Below, in pieces: positions 1 through 7,341 of a stretch of DNA of 11,247 bases. Position numbers and translations under genes: made by a program. Origin of the DNA: an uncultured Ruminococcus sp. (GTDB taxonomy: Bacteria > Bacillota > Clostridia > Oscillospirales > Ruminococcaceae); the NCBI GenBank assembly GCA_910577575.1, contig CAJTOG010000063.1, forward strand, positions 1-11,247, read 5' to 3'. Within the stretch, counting starts at the first letter, position 1; each line of letters begins with the position of its first letter. The notes under the pieces are model-generated. The model saw nothing but the letters and a program-made list of their open reading frames with translations, was not told the origin of the DNA and made no database searches.

Positions 1-1018
1 CCTGTCTGGGAAAAATGTGCTTCGTCAACAATAATTGCAAAACGCTTATTTCCTACATTTACCTCTATAACAGGAAACTTCTGCAAAGTTGTAATGATAA
101 TGCCTGTTCCTGCTTCGATAGCCTCTTTTAACTGCTGTGCATTCTTATCTATTTTCTGTACAACACCTTCAACGTGGTCAAACTGATAAACAGTATTCTG
201 CAACTGACTATCAAGCACACGTCTATCCGTAACAATAATAACAGACTGAAAAATCTTTTCGTCTTTGTCGTTGTGAAGCCCTGAAAGACGATGTGCAAGC
301 CACGCAATAGAATTAGACTTTCCCGACCCTGCACTGTGCTGAATGAGGTAGTTTTTGCCTGAACCGTTACATCCGCAAGTAATTTTGTCACAACGTCAAG
401 CTGATGATATCGAGGAAAAATCATTCGTTCCGATTTCATATTGCCCTTTTCGTCACGCTCAACCTGCAAGTGTAAATACTTATGCAAAATTTCAAGCAGA
501 CGTTCTTTGCAGAGCACCTGCTCCCAGAGATATGCCGTATCATAGCCGTCAGAGTTCACGGGATTGCCTTTGCCACCGACGTTTCCAGCACCATTTGAAC
601 CTTGATTGAATGGCAGGAAGTATGTATTTGCACCCTCTAATTTTGTAGTCATATAAACGTTAGAGAGGTCAATTGCAAAATGCACAAGAACCCTGTTCTT
701 AAATTCAAATAAGGTATCTTTTGTCGCTCAGTCAAACTTGTACTGCCTAATGGCATTATCCGTATTCTGTCCTGTAAACTGACATTTCAGCTCCATTGAT
801 ACAACGGGAATGCCATTGATAAAAAGTACAATATCAATACTGTTTTCATTTTGCAAAGAATAGTGGAGCTGTCTTGTACAGTGAAGAATATTTGCGTTGT
901 ACTGTGTCATCGTAGTGGGATTGATATTAGGATTGCCTTTTTCATATTCGACTTTTGTGGTGAGATATTCTTCTATGTCCTGCTCAAAGCGTTTTTCTTT
1001 GTAGTCGAAATCAGTCAT
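1..1018 (-). pseudogene. hsdR: Type I restriction enzyme, R subunit (HsdR), N-terminal part, interrupted; continues beyond window start
   Basis: HsdR is the ATP-dependent translocase and nuclease of type I systems. The start ATG (1018) follows an AGGAGG site and overlaps the stop of the upstream membrane gene. The first 96 codons hold the nuclease region (SIDIVLFINGIPVVSMELK, with the E-x-K pair). A TGA at 728-730 then interrupts the frame where family members normally have Arg (KFD-R), and the same frame resumes (ATKDTLFEFKNRVLVHFAID). Near 363-370 the frame shifts; the lost length must be 1 mod 3, and I infer about 7 nt from the usual ADV-x-x-NG-x-GKNYL text. After the shift, Walker A SAGSGKS (about 315-335) and DEAH (15-26) are readable. 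From memory of the family, about 80-90 residues are also missing between KGNP and NINPTT near 928. DEAHFSQT carries Phe where Ser is usual. Full-length relatives have about 1,000 residues, so most of the gene lies outside. Non-functional as read. Confidence 0.9.
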
Positions 1019-1767
1019 ATATCCTCCTGCTTTATTTCAAAATATAAAATCAAAATAGCAGCAATGTCAAATATTATGGTATTTGCTGTTTCTATATAAT
1101 CTTTTTTATTCATTAAAAATGCATTTAATTTTGGAAAATAAATAAAAATTTCTCCTAAATATTCTATAATTATTGTAGAAAAGAGAGCGATTATCATAGT
1201 ATAAAAAATAACAATTTTAACATTTGATAATACAAAACAATAAGTTAATTTGTTAATATTAGATTTATCTATATCAATCTCATCTTGAAAGTTTTCTTGA
1301 TTTTTAAGACAATTACTACATAATGTAATAAATTCTTCTTCATTTTTCAAATAGTAATTGTTATTGATAAAATCAAACAACTTTTTTCTGCTTTCATTTT
1401 TACTATTATCAAATTGATTAAGCATTAATTTAAGATTCAAAGCAAAAGTCATTTGCTTATTTAGTTTACGTTTTTTCCATATACTGTTAGATGCCATTGA
1501 CTTATAATTATCAATAGCAATTTGTAGAAAGGAGTTTAAATTGTTTTTGTCTGTTATTATTTTTTTGTTTTGGTGAGATACAAGCATTATTATTAAGAAA
1601 GAAAAAACTAAAATTCCAAAAATAATATATGCAAATATATCAATACTTATTATATGGCAAGCAAACACATACATCATTATAATAATAGAAATAGTTGGAA
1701 CAATACTAAAAAAGATATTCAAATTATAATATCTGCTCCATTTTTTAAACAATTTTTCCTTTTTCAT
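1015..1767 (-). CDS. Membrane protein of unknown function inserted between hsdS and hsdR
   Basis: I do not recognise a family. The product is about 250 residues: two hydrophobic segments near the N terminus (about 16-38 and 42-64 from the chosen start), a charged, probably helical cytoplasmic stretch of about 115 residues rich in Lys and Asn, and two more hydrophobic segments (about 181-202 and 228-244). The start is set at the second ATG (1767), because the GAGGT site at 1774-1778 abuts the first ATG (1773) but lies 6 nt from the second. The upstream ATG overlaps the hsdS stop (GTATGA) and the stop overlaps the hsdR ATG (ATGACTGA), so it is embedded in the operon and translationally coupled. 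It is visibly more AT-rich than hsdM, which suggests separate acquisition. The reading frame is intact although both flanking hsd genes are broken. A membrane effector of defence is possible but not shown. Confidence 0.75.
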   Translation of the reverse strand: MKKEKLFKKWSRYYNLNIFFSIVPTISIIIMMYVFACHIISIDIFAYIIFGILVFSFLIIMLVSHQNKKIITDKNNLNSFLQIAIDNYKSMASNSIWKKRKLNKQMTFALNLKLMLNQFDNSKNESRKKLFDFINNNYYLKNEEEFITLCSNCLKNQENFQDEIDIDKSNINKLTYCFVLSNVKIVIFYTMIIALFSTIIIEYLGEIFIYFPKLNAFLMNKKDYIETANTIIFDIAAILILYFEIKQEDI

Positions 1768-1769
1768 AA

Positions 1770-3015
1770 TCATACCTCTTTCTTTCCTGTCACAACCTCA
1801 TAAATGAGGGATTTTTTATATTCTGTGAGTTTTTCAATGAGTGACTGTTTTTTCTTAATTGCTGAATCTATTGCTGAGCATTTTTTGTCAAGATAGTCGG
1901 CAATTTCTTGTTGTTCTGAAATGCTTGGTAATGCAACGATAATATCTGATAATTCATTCTGATTGATTTTTGGCATTTTAACTCGATTCTCTGTTACCAA
2001 TCCCACTTGTGCAGAAAAATAATTTGACAACATCATATATATAATAAATTTACTGTTATTTTCCGTTTCAATAGGATACATATCAGCACTACATAAACAG
2101 TCAAACGGTGCAATTATTATTTTATTCAACAAAGGACGAATTTTAGAATATATAATTTGTCCTTTGAAAAAAAGATGATTCCAGTTAATAACCCCCGAAT
2201 CCCTTACTGTTTTATAATCAAGCAGTCTCGCAGAATTTTTCTCAATGTTATCAGGAGCAATCTGAGGATAATCATAATAAATTTCAGGTGATACTAAATT
2301 TGATTTAACTTTGATACACTTTCCGAACTTCATAATAGTCCACATTACAGGTATTTCCCCTAAAAACTCAACCCCACTGTCTTTCATCTTCACATCAGGA
2401 TTCAGCCCCCTTGTGACCGCTTCTGTAATCACTGACAGCTTATAGGCTTTCAACTTTTCGATGATTATCTGCTGTTTTTCTATAATAGTGTCTATTTTGG
2501 TGCATTTTTCGTCAAGGTAGAAGGTAGACGGAGATTTTTTGTTGTTCTTCCAAAGAGGGAGAGGAAATGTATATGTTTTTCATATTAGACCATTTTGTTG
2601 ACCATAAATCATCTACAATTCCTGTTCCCCAACGATAAAATTCATCTGCAAAACGTTCAGAGCGAAAAACAAAGCTGTAATATGCGTTGCACATATTTTT
2701 TCTTGGCTTTAAAACAATATTTATTAATGAACATGAACCCTCATATTCAGATATTCCACAAGAACCTCTTCTGTCAGAACGGCTGTTTATCACAAAATCA
2801 TTCTTTTTGATAAGTTTTCTGTTATCATTATTATCAGTTTTAGCTGCTGTTTCAAATTGAGGAACTATTCCTTGCTTAGTTACAGATAACGGAGCATATT
2901 CCTTATCACTTACTTTAACACTACGCTCATCATACAATGAACCAATTTTATTTAATTTCCACTCTTTTGGAACTTGTCCTATCCATTCAATACCACTGTC
3001 TTTCATTTCACGCAT
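1770..3015 (-). pseudogene. hsdS: Type I specificity subunit HsdS, frameshifted by a 7-bp tandem duplication
   Basis: HsdS carries the two target recognition domains (TRDs) that set the DNA sequence read by the methylase and nuclease. The ATG at 3015 is preferred (MREMKDSGIEWIG) because AAAGGTG lies 9 nt upstream; an in-frame GTG at 3027 is less likely. Both half-repeats are visible: KDSGIEWIGQVPKEW, TRD1, then SLEEQQKI; and KDSGVEFLGEIPVMW, TRD2, then SISEQQEIADYLDKKCSAID with the terminal helix. After SLEEQQKISVYL the frame ends (LLP-stop, 2512-2514) because CTACCTT is duplicated at 2514-2527. Removing one copy restores YLDEKCTKIDTIIEKQQ into the second half and gives a 412-residue protein of normal HsdS size. 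As read, the product is an N-terminal half-subunit of about 167 residues. The second half is open but has only a poor TTG start near 2453. It could be a decayed gene or a reversible switch. Confidence 0.9.
2514..2527. repeat. 7-bp perfect tandem duplication (AAGGTAG x2) inside hsdS
   Basis: Two adjacent copies of AAGGTAG occupy 2514-2520 and 2521-2527 (CTACCTT on the coding strand). One copy fits the conserved YLDEK text of HsdS, while two copies shift the frame by 7. A two-unit tandem repeat can be lost by replication slippage, so the change may be reversible. Confidence 0.9.
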
Positions 3016-3208
3016 TTCTATTTTCACCTTTCAGAATTTTTACAGAATCATTGTTTTTTACTGATTCAACTCCTAACTTATCCCAGAAATATAAACCGTC
3101 ACCGTCAGCTTTTAATGAAATTTTACTATTCGGATATGCAATATTGATTACATATTCAGCATAATTGTCAATATTAAATCGCTCTATAATTATTTCTTCA
3201 TTTTTCAT
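3008..3208 (-). CDS. Small protein of unknown function (66 aa) upstream of hsdS
   Basis: I do not recognise a family. The 66-residue product is acidic, has no membrane segment, and contains a compact motif KADGDGLYFWDKLGV in its middle. Its ATG lies 6 nt after the stop of the 260-aa gene, and its stop overlaps the hsdS start by 8 nt, so it is placed as a co-transcribed, coupled member of the cassette. Only a poor ribosome-binding site is visible (AAAGG, about 13 nt away), so translation probably depends on the preceding gene. The intact frame and tight packing support a real gene. It could be a partner of the 260-aa protein, for example an antitoxin or a small subunit, but nothing in the sequence proves this. 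Confidence 0.55.
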   Translation of the reverse strand: MKNEEIIIERFNIDNYAEYVINIAYPNSKISLKADGDGLYFWDKLGVESVKNNDSVKILKGENRNA

Positions 3209-3213
3209 TCTTA

Positions 3214-3996
3214 TTAAGATAACCTTTCAAAAGCATATACCTTATTTTTACTATCAAATAAAAAGTTACTGTTTACAAATTCGTCAAATGAAACTATAGC
3301 AGAATATTCCGAGATGTTACCAATATTAATCGTCACACTTTGTTTAGCAGTTTCTTTTGGAATGAAAAAATATGGGGTACCATTTTCTGTGATATGCTCA
3401 GTTACATTATCTAATTGATGTTTTATATAAAGTCTAAATTCCTGCTGATATGAAAAGCTCTTTTCCTTAACAAATGCAGGATTTAGCGTATTCAAATTAA
3501 AATTTATCAACTTCATTGATTCTTTATTGCGTTCATCTTCACTCAAATATGCAACATCACAGTAATTATACTCAATATTCTGCTGCTGACAAGCTGTTTC
3601 AAACTGAGTATAGAACGCTTTAGTGTCAAAAATAATCATTACACTATCTGAATTAAAGGATGATAATTCTTTCCTTGATAAATCAGAAAGTCTATATCTA
3701 ATACCTGTTCTACCATATTTTTCAGCATCTTTTGGATAATAATGAAAAAAACACTTTACAAAAGTATCAATCATCATAATACGACTATTTTGAGGATTAA
3801 AATTATATAAATCTTGATTTAAAAAAGATTTTATACTATCTGCTGGATAAGAGCCATCAAACTTGTCAGTTCGTACAGTATCAGTGGAATCGCCACTATT
3901 ATAATATAAGGAGTTTCTCATGAACAACTCCCCCTGTTGGAGTTGTTCTAAAAAAACTTTGTTATCAACACGAATTAAAGGATGATTGTTAAACAT
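3214..3996 (-). CDS. Protein of unknown function (260 aa) inserted between hsdM and hsdS
   Basis: I do not recognise the family with confidence. The start is set at ATG 3996 because GGAGG lies 9 nt upstream and overlaps the end of hsdM; an in-frame ATG at 4041 lies within hsdM and lacks such a site. The ATG overlaps the hsdM stop by 8 nt. The 260-residue product is soluble. Its N terminus shows FLEQLQQGELFMRNSLYY followed by R-T-D-K-F-D-G at about 42-48, and a later YQQEFRLYI lies at about 183-191. This layout, a short strand-rich start with R-x-D-x-F-x-G and a late Y/F-x-x-E-x-R segment, recalls uncharacterised proteins such as DUF2971, but the match is weak and inferred. It is intact while the hsd genes around it are damaged. 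A defence-related role is suggested only by position. Confidence 0.7.
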   Translation of the reverse strand: MFNNHPLIRVDNKVFLEQLQQGELFMRNSLYYNSGDSTDTVRTDKFDGSYPADSIKSFLNQDLYNFNPQNSRIMMIDTFVKCFFHYYPKDAEKYGRTGIRYRLSDLSRKELSSFNSDSVMIIFDTKAFYTQFETACQQQNIEYNYCDVAYLSEDERNKESMKLINFNLNTLNPAFVKEKSFSYQQEFRLYIKHQLDNVTEHITENGTPYFFIPKETAKQSVTINIGNISEYSAIVSFDEFVNSNFLFDSKNKVYAFERLS

Positions 3997-5675
3997 TAAA
4001 TATTTCCTCCAAACTTCCATCAAGTTCCTTTTCAAGCTCAAGAATCTCCGCCATTATCTCGGCAGACGGTTTTGGAGCTTCATACTTATAAAAGTAACGT
4101 GTAAACGGTATCTCATAGCCTACCTTTGATTTCTTCTCATCTATCCATGCGTCAGGTGCAAAAGGCAGAACTTCAAGCTTAAAATACTCCTGTATATCCT
4201 CGTTAAGCGGAACGTTTTCAGTATCACGCAAAGAGGAATCAGGCTGTTTCCTGCCCTTTTTCAAAACAAGTTCACCGTTTTCGTCACGGAGCGGACGTTC
4301 AACAGTAATTTTTGTGTATCCGAAATCTTCATTATCAAAAATTTTACTAATTTCTGTTTCTCTGAAATCGCCGTACAGACGTGTTATTTCCTCAATTGCA
4401 CTTTCAGGAATATCATTACGCTTATTACCCAGAGCTTTTCTGCGTTTTTCAAAAAGTCCGTTTGCGTTGATAAGCTGAACTTTTCCTTCACGCTTTGTAC
4501 CTGATTTTTTATTGGAAAGCACCCATATATATGTAGCAATTCCCGTATTATAGAAGATGTCATTCGGTAGAGCTATGATAGCTTCAAGCAAATCATTTTC
4601 AAGTATGTATTTACGTATATTGCTTGCACCGCTTCCAGCATCACCAGTAAACAACGGAGAGCCGTTGTGTATAATTGCAATACGGCTGCCACCCTGTGAA
4701 ATATCTTTCATTTTCGAAATGGCAGTCAATAAAAATAGCATCTGACCGTCACTTGTTTCAGGAAGTCCCGCACCAAATCTTCCTGCAAAACCTCTTTTGG
4801 CTTCCACTTCAACCTTTGTTTTCTCGTTCTTCCATTCACGTCCGAAAAGCGGATTTGAAATAATATAATCAAAGGTATGTCCCTCAAATTGGTCGTCAGA
4901 AAGCGTATTGCCGTCTTTGATATAATCGGCATTGTTACCCTTTATGAACATATCTGCTTTACAGATAGCAAATGTCTGGTCATTCAGCTCCTGACCGAAT
5001 GCAAGTAATTCCGTTGACTTATTAAGCTCGTGAAGATATTCCTCTGCAACTGAAAGCATACCGCCTGTACCGCATGCTGGGTCATAAATAGTCTTTGCAA
5101 CATTATTTCCTGAAAGTATGTCACTGTCATCATTGAACAGAATATTTACCATAAGGCGAATAACCTCACGAGGCGTATAATGCTGTCCTGCGTCCTCATT
5201 ATGTGATTCTGAAAATTTTCTGATAATTTTCTCAAAGATATAACCCATTTCAAGGTTGGAAATAACATTTGGGTGCAGATTTGCTTTAGGCGATGTAAAT
5301 TCCTTTATCACTATGTATAAAATTCCCTTATTCGCCATAGTTGTAATATGGCTGTCAAACTTGAATTTTTCAATAATACCCCATACATTCTCAGAAAATT
5401 CGTTCAGATAATCATGGAAATTATCTTCAATATTATCAGGGTCGTCAAGAAGCCTTTCAAATGTATACTTACTTGTATTATAAAACTCAAGACCCCCTGA
5501 CGCCTTTTTTAAAAACACATCATGCATAGGTAGATTTTTTACAGATTCATATTTTTCAAGTACCGCATCTTTTGTATCCGCCAATATACAATCAAATCGT
5601 CGAATAACGGTAAGCGGAAGAATAACTTCGCCATATTCATGCGGCTTTTTCATTTATATTAGAACTAATGCTCAT
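3989..5675 (-). pseudogene. hsdM: Type I DNA methyltransferase subunit HsdM, with 5' deletion/frameshift and altered catalytic motif
   Basis: HsdM is the adenine-N6 methyltransferase subunit. The proper start is ATG 5675, which has AAAGGAG 8 nt upstream and overlaps the regulator stop (TAATG). It encodes MSISSNINEKA and then runs into TGA after 12 codons. The rest of the protein continues in another frame, open from ATG 5653 to 3989 (554 codons), beginning PHEYGEVILPLTVIRRFD. Relatives read about 15 residues (NLIW...YK) between these parts. A 47-nt loss fits both the missing text and the frame change. The 5653 ATG has no ribosome-binding site. Downstream all domains are present: HsdM N-terminal helical region, SESHNEDAGQHYTPREV, SAM motif I DPACGTGGM (191-199 from 5653), and motif IV reading NPLF (267-270) where NPPF is standard. 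The missing proline in the catalytic motif suggests the enzyme would be impaired even if translated. Confidence 0.9.
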
Positions 5676-5896
5676 TATTGGTTCTCCTTTAAATTTGGTT
5701 TTATATATTCAATTATATCGCCAAAATCACAGTTAAGAGCATCGCATACTTTACAAAGAATTTCAAGACTAACAAATTCGTTTCTTCGCATCTTTGTCAT
5801 AGTATTAGGTGAAATACTTGCTGTTTTTCGTAAATCTGCTTTACTCATACTTTTATCTACCAGTAGTTTCCAAAGTCGATTGTATGATATTGACAT
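5675..5896 (-). CDS. Cro/C1-type helix-turn-helix regulator of the RM cassette
   Basis: This 73-residue protein is almost entirely one Cro/C1-type HTH domain: MSISYNRLWKLLVDKSMSKADLRKTASISPNTMTKMRRNEFVSLEILCKVCDALNCDFGDIIEY, with the recognition helix around SPNTMTKMRR (about 29-38). The length and the start ISYNRLWKLL are typical of short stand-alone regulators of this family. A GGGGGA site lies 6 nt before the ATG. It is the first gene of the cassette and its stop overlaps the original hsdM start, so it probably works as a controller that times methylase and nuclease expression after entry into a new host. A promoter sits just upstream with an inverted repeat next to the -35 box, a plausible site for this protein. 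The gene appears intact. Confidence 0.85.
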   Translation of the reverse strand: MSISYNRLWKLLVDKSMSKADLRKTASISPNTMTKMRRNEFVSLEILCKVCDALNCDFGDIIEYIKPNLKENQ

Positions 5897-5930
5897 TCAA
5901 ATCCCCCGTTCATCAAAAACTGTTTTATTT

Positions 5931-5959
5931 ATTATATCATACTTTTCTAAATTATGCAA
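5931..5959 (-). promoter_or_regulatory. Sigma-A-type promoter of the regulator/hsd cassette
   Basis: On the minus strand, TTGCAT (5959-5954) and TATAAT (5936-5931) are separated by exactly 17 nt. The predicted transcript starts about 30 nt before the regulator ATG (5896). This is the best minus-strand promoter seen upstream of the cassette. Confidence 0.75.
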
Positions 5960-5963
5960 GACG

Positions 5964-5985
5964 TTTTCGCATATTTTTGCGAAAA
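5964..5985. promoter_or_regulatory. Inverted repeat beside the -35 box, candidate operator for the Cro/C1 regulator
   Basis: TTTTCGCA (5964-5971) and TGCGAAAA (5978-5985) are perfect 8-bp arms around a 6-nt centre and end 4 nt upstream of the -35 box. No T-run follows on either strand, so a terminator is unlikely. The position suits a dimeric regulator that activates from upstream. A smaller odd palindrome (AAAAC-T-GTTTT, 5916-5926) lies in the leader and could be a second, repressing site. Binding by the neighbouring regulator is inferred. Confidence 0.5.
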
Positions 5986-6077
5986 ACAGTAAAATTTAGC
6001 AAACATAAAAACTCACAACTGCGTTCTTTTACTAACATATATCTATATTTATATTTTCTTTATTATGAATATAATCT

Positions 6078-6612
6078 TTAATCCAAAGCCAACCTTCTGA
6101 TTCTTTTCTTTATATCAACTTTTTTCATGTCAATATAAAGCAGCTTACAATAATTAGTGTACTGATTGCTCGGATATTTTACTAAATATGAAGCAGTCTG
6201 TGGATTTGTAGTCAACGTTCTGACAGCCATTATCAAAACATTTTCATTTCTAAAATAAGTGCTGATAAATGAAAACATATTCTCAATGCGAGAATTTACA
6301 TTTTTTGTCTTTTCATCAAGCCAATCAACTCGTTTGCTGAAATCAGCCTTTATAATATTACTTCCGGTTTTTGTCCAGTTCCTCAAATATCGGATAAACA
6401 CCATCACTGAGAGACGAAATGTATCTTGTGTGTCTCTTACGCTTAGCTTCCTCTTTATATTCGCTTTCACTGCACTCCAAAACAAAATTACCGAAAGAGA
6501 TATAGAATCTTCCTTCGGTAATCATCACATCTTTTATGAATTTTTCTTCGCTGACCTCTATGTACTTCTCACCATTTGGGTCATTGTTATATTCAAAATA
6601 CCTGACTTTCAT
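6078..6612 (-). pseudogene. Frameshifted gene of unknown function (about 177 aa if repaired)
   Basis: An ATG at 6612, with GGAGG 6 nt upstream, starts MKVRYFEYNNDPNGEKYIEV and stays open to a stop at 6358-6360 (FEELDKNRK). The -1 related frame then remains open to 6078 (GSNIIKADFSKRVDWLDEKT ... KKRIRRLALD). One extra base in the AAAAACC run at about 6364-6372 explains the switch; removing it gives EELDK(N/T)GSNIIKADFSK and a 177-residue protein. The second part, with RIENMFSFIS, NPQTASYL and a basic end, loosely recalls the last HTH region of small sigma-like proteins of Clostridia, but this is a weak impression and I do not assign a function. It may be a pseudogene or two short genes. It is separated from the RM cassette by its own region and may be unrelated to it. 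Confidence 0.5.
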
Positions 6613-6618
6613 TTTTAA

Positions 6619-6656
6619 CCTCCGTTTTGATTTTTTGTTTCGAATCAAAACGAAGG
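6619..6656 (-). promoter_or_regulatory. Hairpin covering the ribosome-binding site of the 6612 gene
   Basis: CGTTTTGATT (6623-6632) and AATCAAAACG (6643-6652) are perfect 10-bp arms around a 10-nt loop. Pairing resumes after one mismatch with CCT/AGG (6619-6621 / 6654-6656). On the minus-strand RNA the GGAGG site (6623-6619) forms the base of the 3' arm, so the fold would hide the start region of the gene at 6612. There is no clear T-run directly after the stem. A protein operator is an alternative. Confidence 0.5.
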
Positions 6657-6667
6657 CTAAGGATATT

Positions 6668-6686
6668 TGGCAATATAGCATTGCCA
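6668..6686. repeat. Short inverted repeat upstream of the 6612 gene
   Basis: TGGCAAT (6668-6674) and ATTGCCA (6680-6686) form perfect 7-bp arms around a 5-nt centre, about 60 nt before the 6612 start. It may be an operator. No convincing promoter could be placed around it, so its role is open. Confidence 0.35.
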
Positions 6687-6741
6687 GTACTTAAAAATGG
6701 GTATAAAAAATCCCCATTCCGATTTTAAAACGAAATAGGGT

Positions 6742-6794
6742 AAAAAAGCAGCATAGCTATCAAACTTTTTAAGTTTAATCGTTACACTGCCGCT
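6742..6794 (-). terminator. Candidate Rho-independent terminator after the DUF5085-like gene
   Basis: Read on the minus strand, AGCGGCA (6794-6788) pairs with TGCTGCT (6753-6747) with one G-U pair, enclosing a second small stem (AAACTT/AAGTTT, 6762-6776), and is followed by a run of six T (6747-6742). It starts about 35 nt after the stop of the gene at 6830. A weaker hairpin with T-run (AATGGG/CCCATT, 6696-6718) follows. Confidence 0.5.
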
Positions 6795-6829
6795 GATCAT
6801 AATCTTATTTTCCGTGATTTATAGCTTTT

Positions 6830-7282
6830 TCAGACTATATTTCCGTTTATTCCAATGTAAATATCGGCTATCTGCTGATTCCTGTTCCTGACAACATAAT
6901 AAAAATCTGTAACTGCATCAAGCTGATTCTGTATCATGTACATTATTATTTCTTCTTTTATCTTGTCGATATTATGACAGTCAATTGTGCATCTTGTTTT
7001 CAGTGCATTTTCAATTCTGAGTTTCGGTTTAAATACATAATGTTCATTACTTTCAAACTCCGAAGCGACAGGAAGGAGTGCCTCAATATCCAATATTTTT
7101 CTGTTTCCTGATTTTACACTTTCATTAACAGTAAAAATCACATCACCTTTGATTTCTATATTCAATATCTCGGCACTTTTCTCCATATGTTCGAACAATG
7201 CAAACACCCTGTTTTCGCTTACTCTGGTTTTATAGGACAACAGATTATTACAGCACAAAAATTGATTCTGAATTATCTGCAT
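6830..7282 (-). CDS. DUF5085/GyrI-like small protein, function unknown
   Basis: The start is ATG 7282, preceded by a strong AAGGAGG; an in-frame ATG at 7318 lies upstream of that site and is unlikely. The 150-residue product begins MQIIQNQFLCCNNLLSYKTRV and alternates strands and helices. Landmarks are KTRVSENRVFALFEHMEK, a central ILDIEALLPVASEFESNEHYVFKPKLRIENAL, and the end DFYYVVRNRNQQIADIYIGI. From memory this resembles the DUF5085 / GyrI-like proteins found in Firmicutes loci for type VII secretion and LXG or other polymorphic toxins. The assignment is inferred, not verified. It would fit the toxin locus 2 kb away, but the two are on separate transcripts here. It has no signal peptide or membrane segment. 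It follows a 12-codon leader ORF whose stop merges with this gene's ribosome-binding site. Confidence 0.65.
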   Translation of the reverse strand: MQIIQNQFLCCNNLLSYKTRVSENRVFALFEHMEKSAEILNIEIKGDVIFTVNESVKSGNRKILDIEALLPVASEFESNEHYVFKPKLRIENALKTRCTIDCHNIDKIKEEIIMYMIQNQLDAVTDFYYVVRNRNQQIADIYIGINGNIV

Positions 7283-7293
7283 ACTGCTCCTCC

Positions 7294-7332
7294 TTACCAG
7301 CCAAAAAATATATGCCATATATACCAGCCCAT
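7294..7332 (-). CDS. Putative leader peptide, 12 aa, aromatic-rich (MGWYIWHIFFGW)
   Basis: ATG 7332 follows GGAGG (7344-7340) by 7 nt. The ORF reads MGWYIWHIFFGW and stops at TAA 7296-7294. Three Trp, one Tyr and two Phe in 12 residues is unusual. The stop codon runs straight into the ribosome-binding site of the next gene (TGGTAAGGAGG), so ribosomes finishing the leader would sit on the start region at 7282. That suggests translational coupling or attenuation. It could also be a chance ORF, but the strong ribosome-binding site at proper spacing argues against this. Confidence 0.5.
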   Translation of the reverse strand: MGWYIWHIFFGW

Positions 7333-7341
7333 GTCAACGCC

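Noticed and set aside
728..730. TGA in hsdR as a recoded sense codon (alternative genetic code)
   Set aside because: TGA ends other genes here at sensible points (1015-1017, 8203-8205) and Trp is written TGG. Other hsdR lesions also point to decay.
1..5653. Apparent C-to-T changes in hsd genes (Arg to stop, NPPF to NPLF, DEAHS to DEAHF) as traces of the nearby deaminase
   Set aside because: There are only three inferred changes, the preceding base is not consistently T, and large insertions and deletions dominate the damage. Ordinary decay is simpler.
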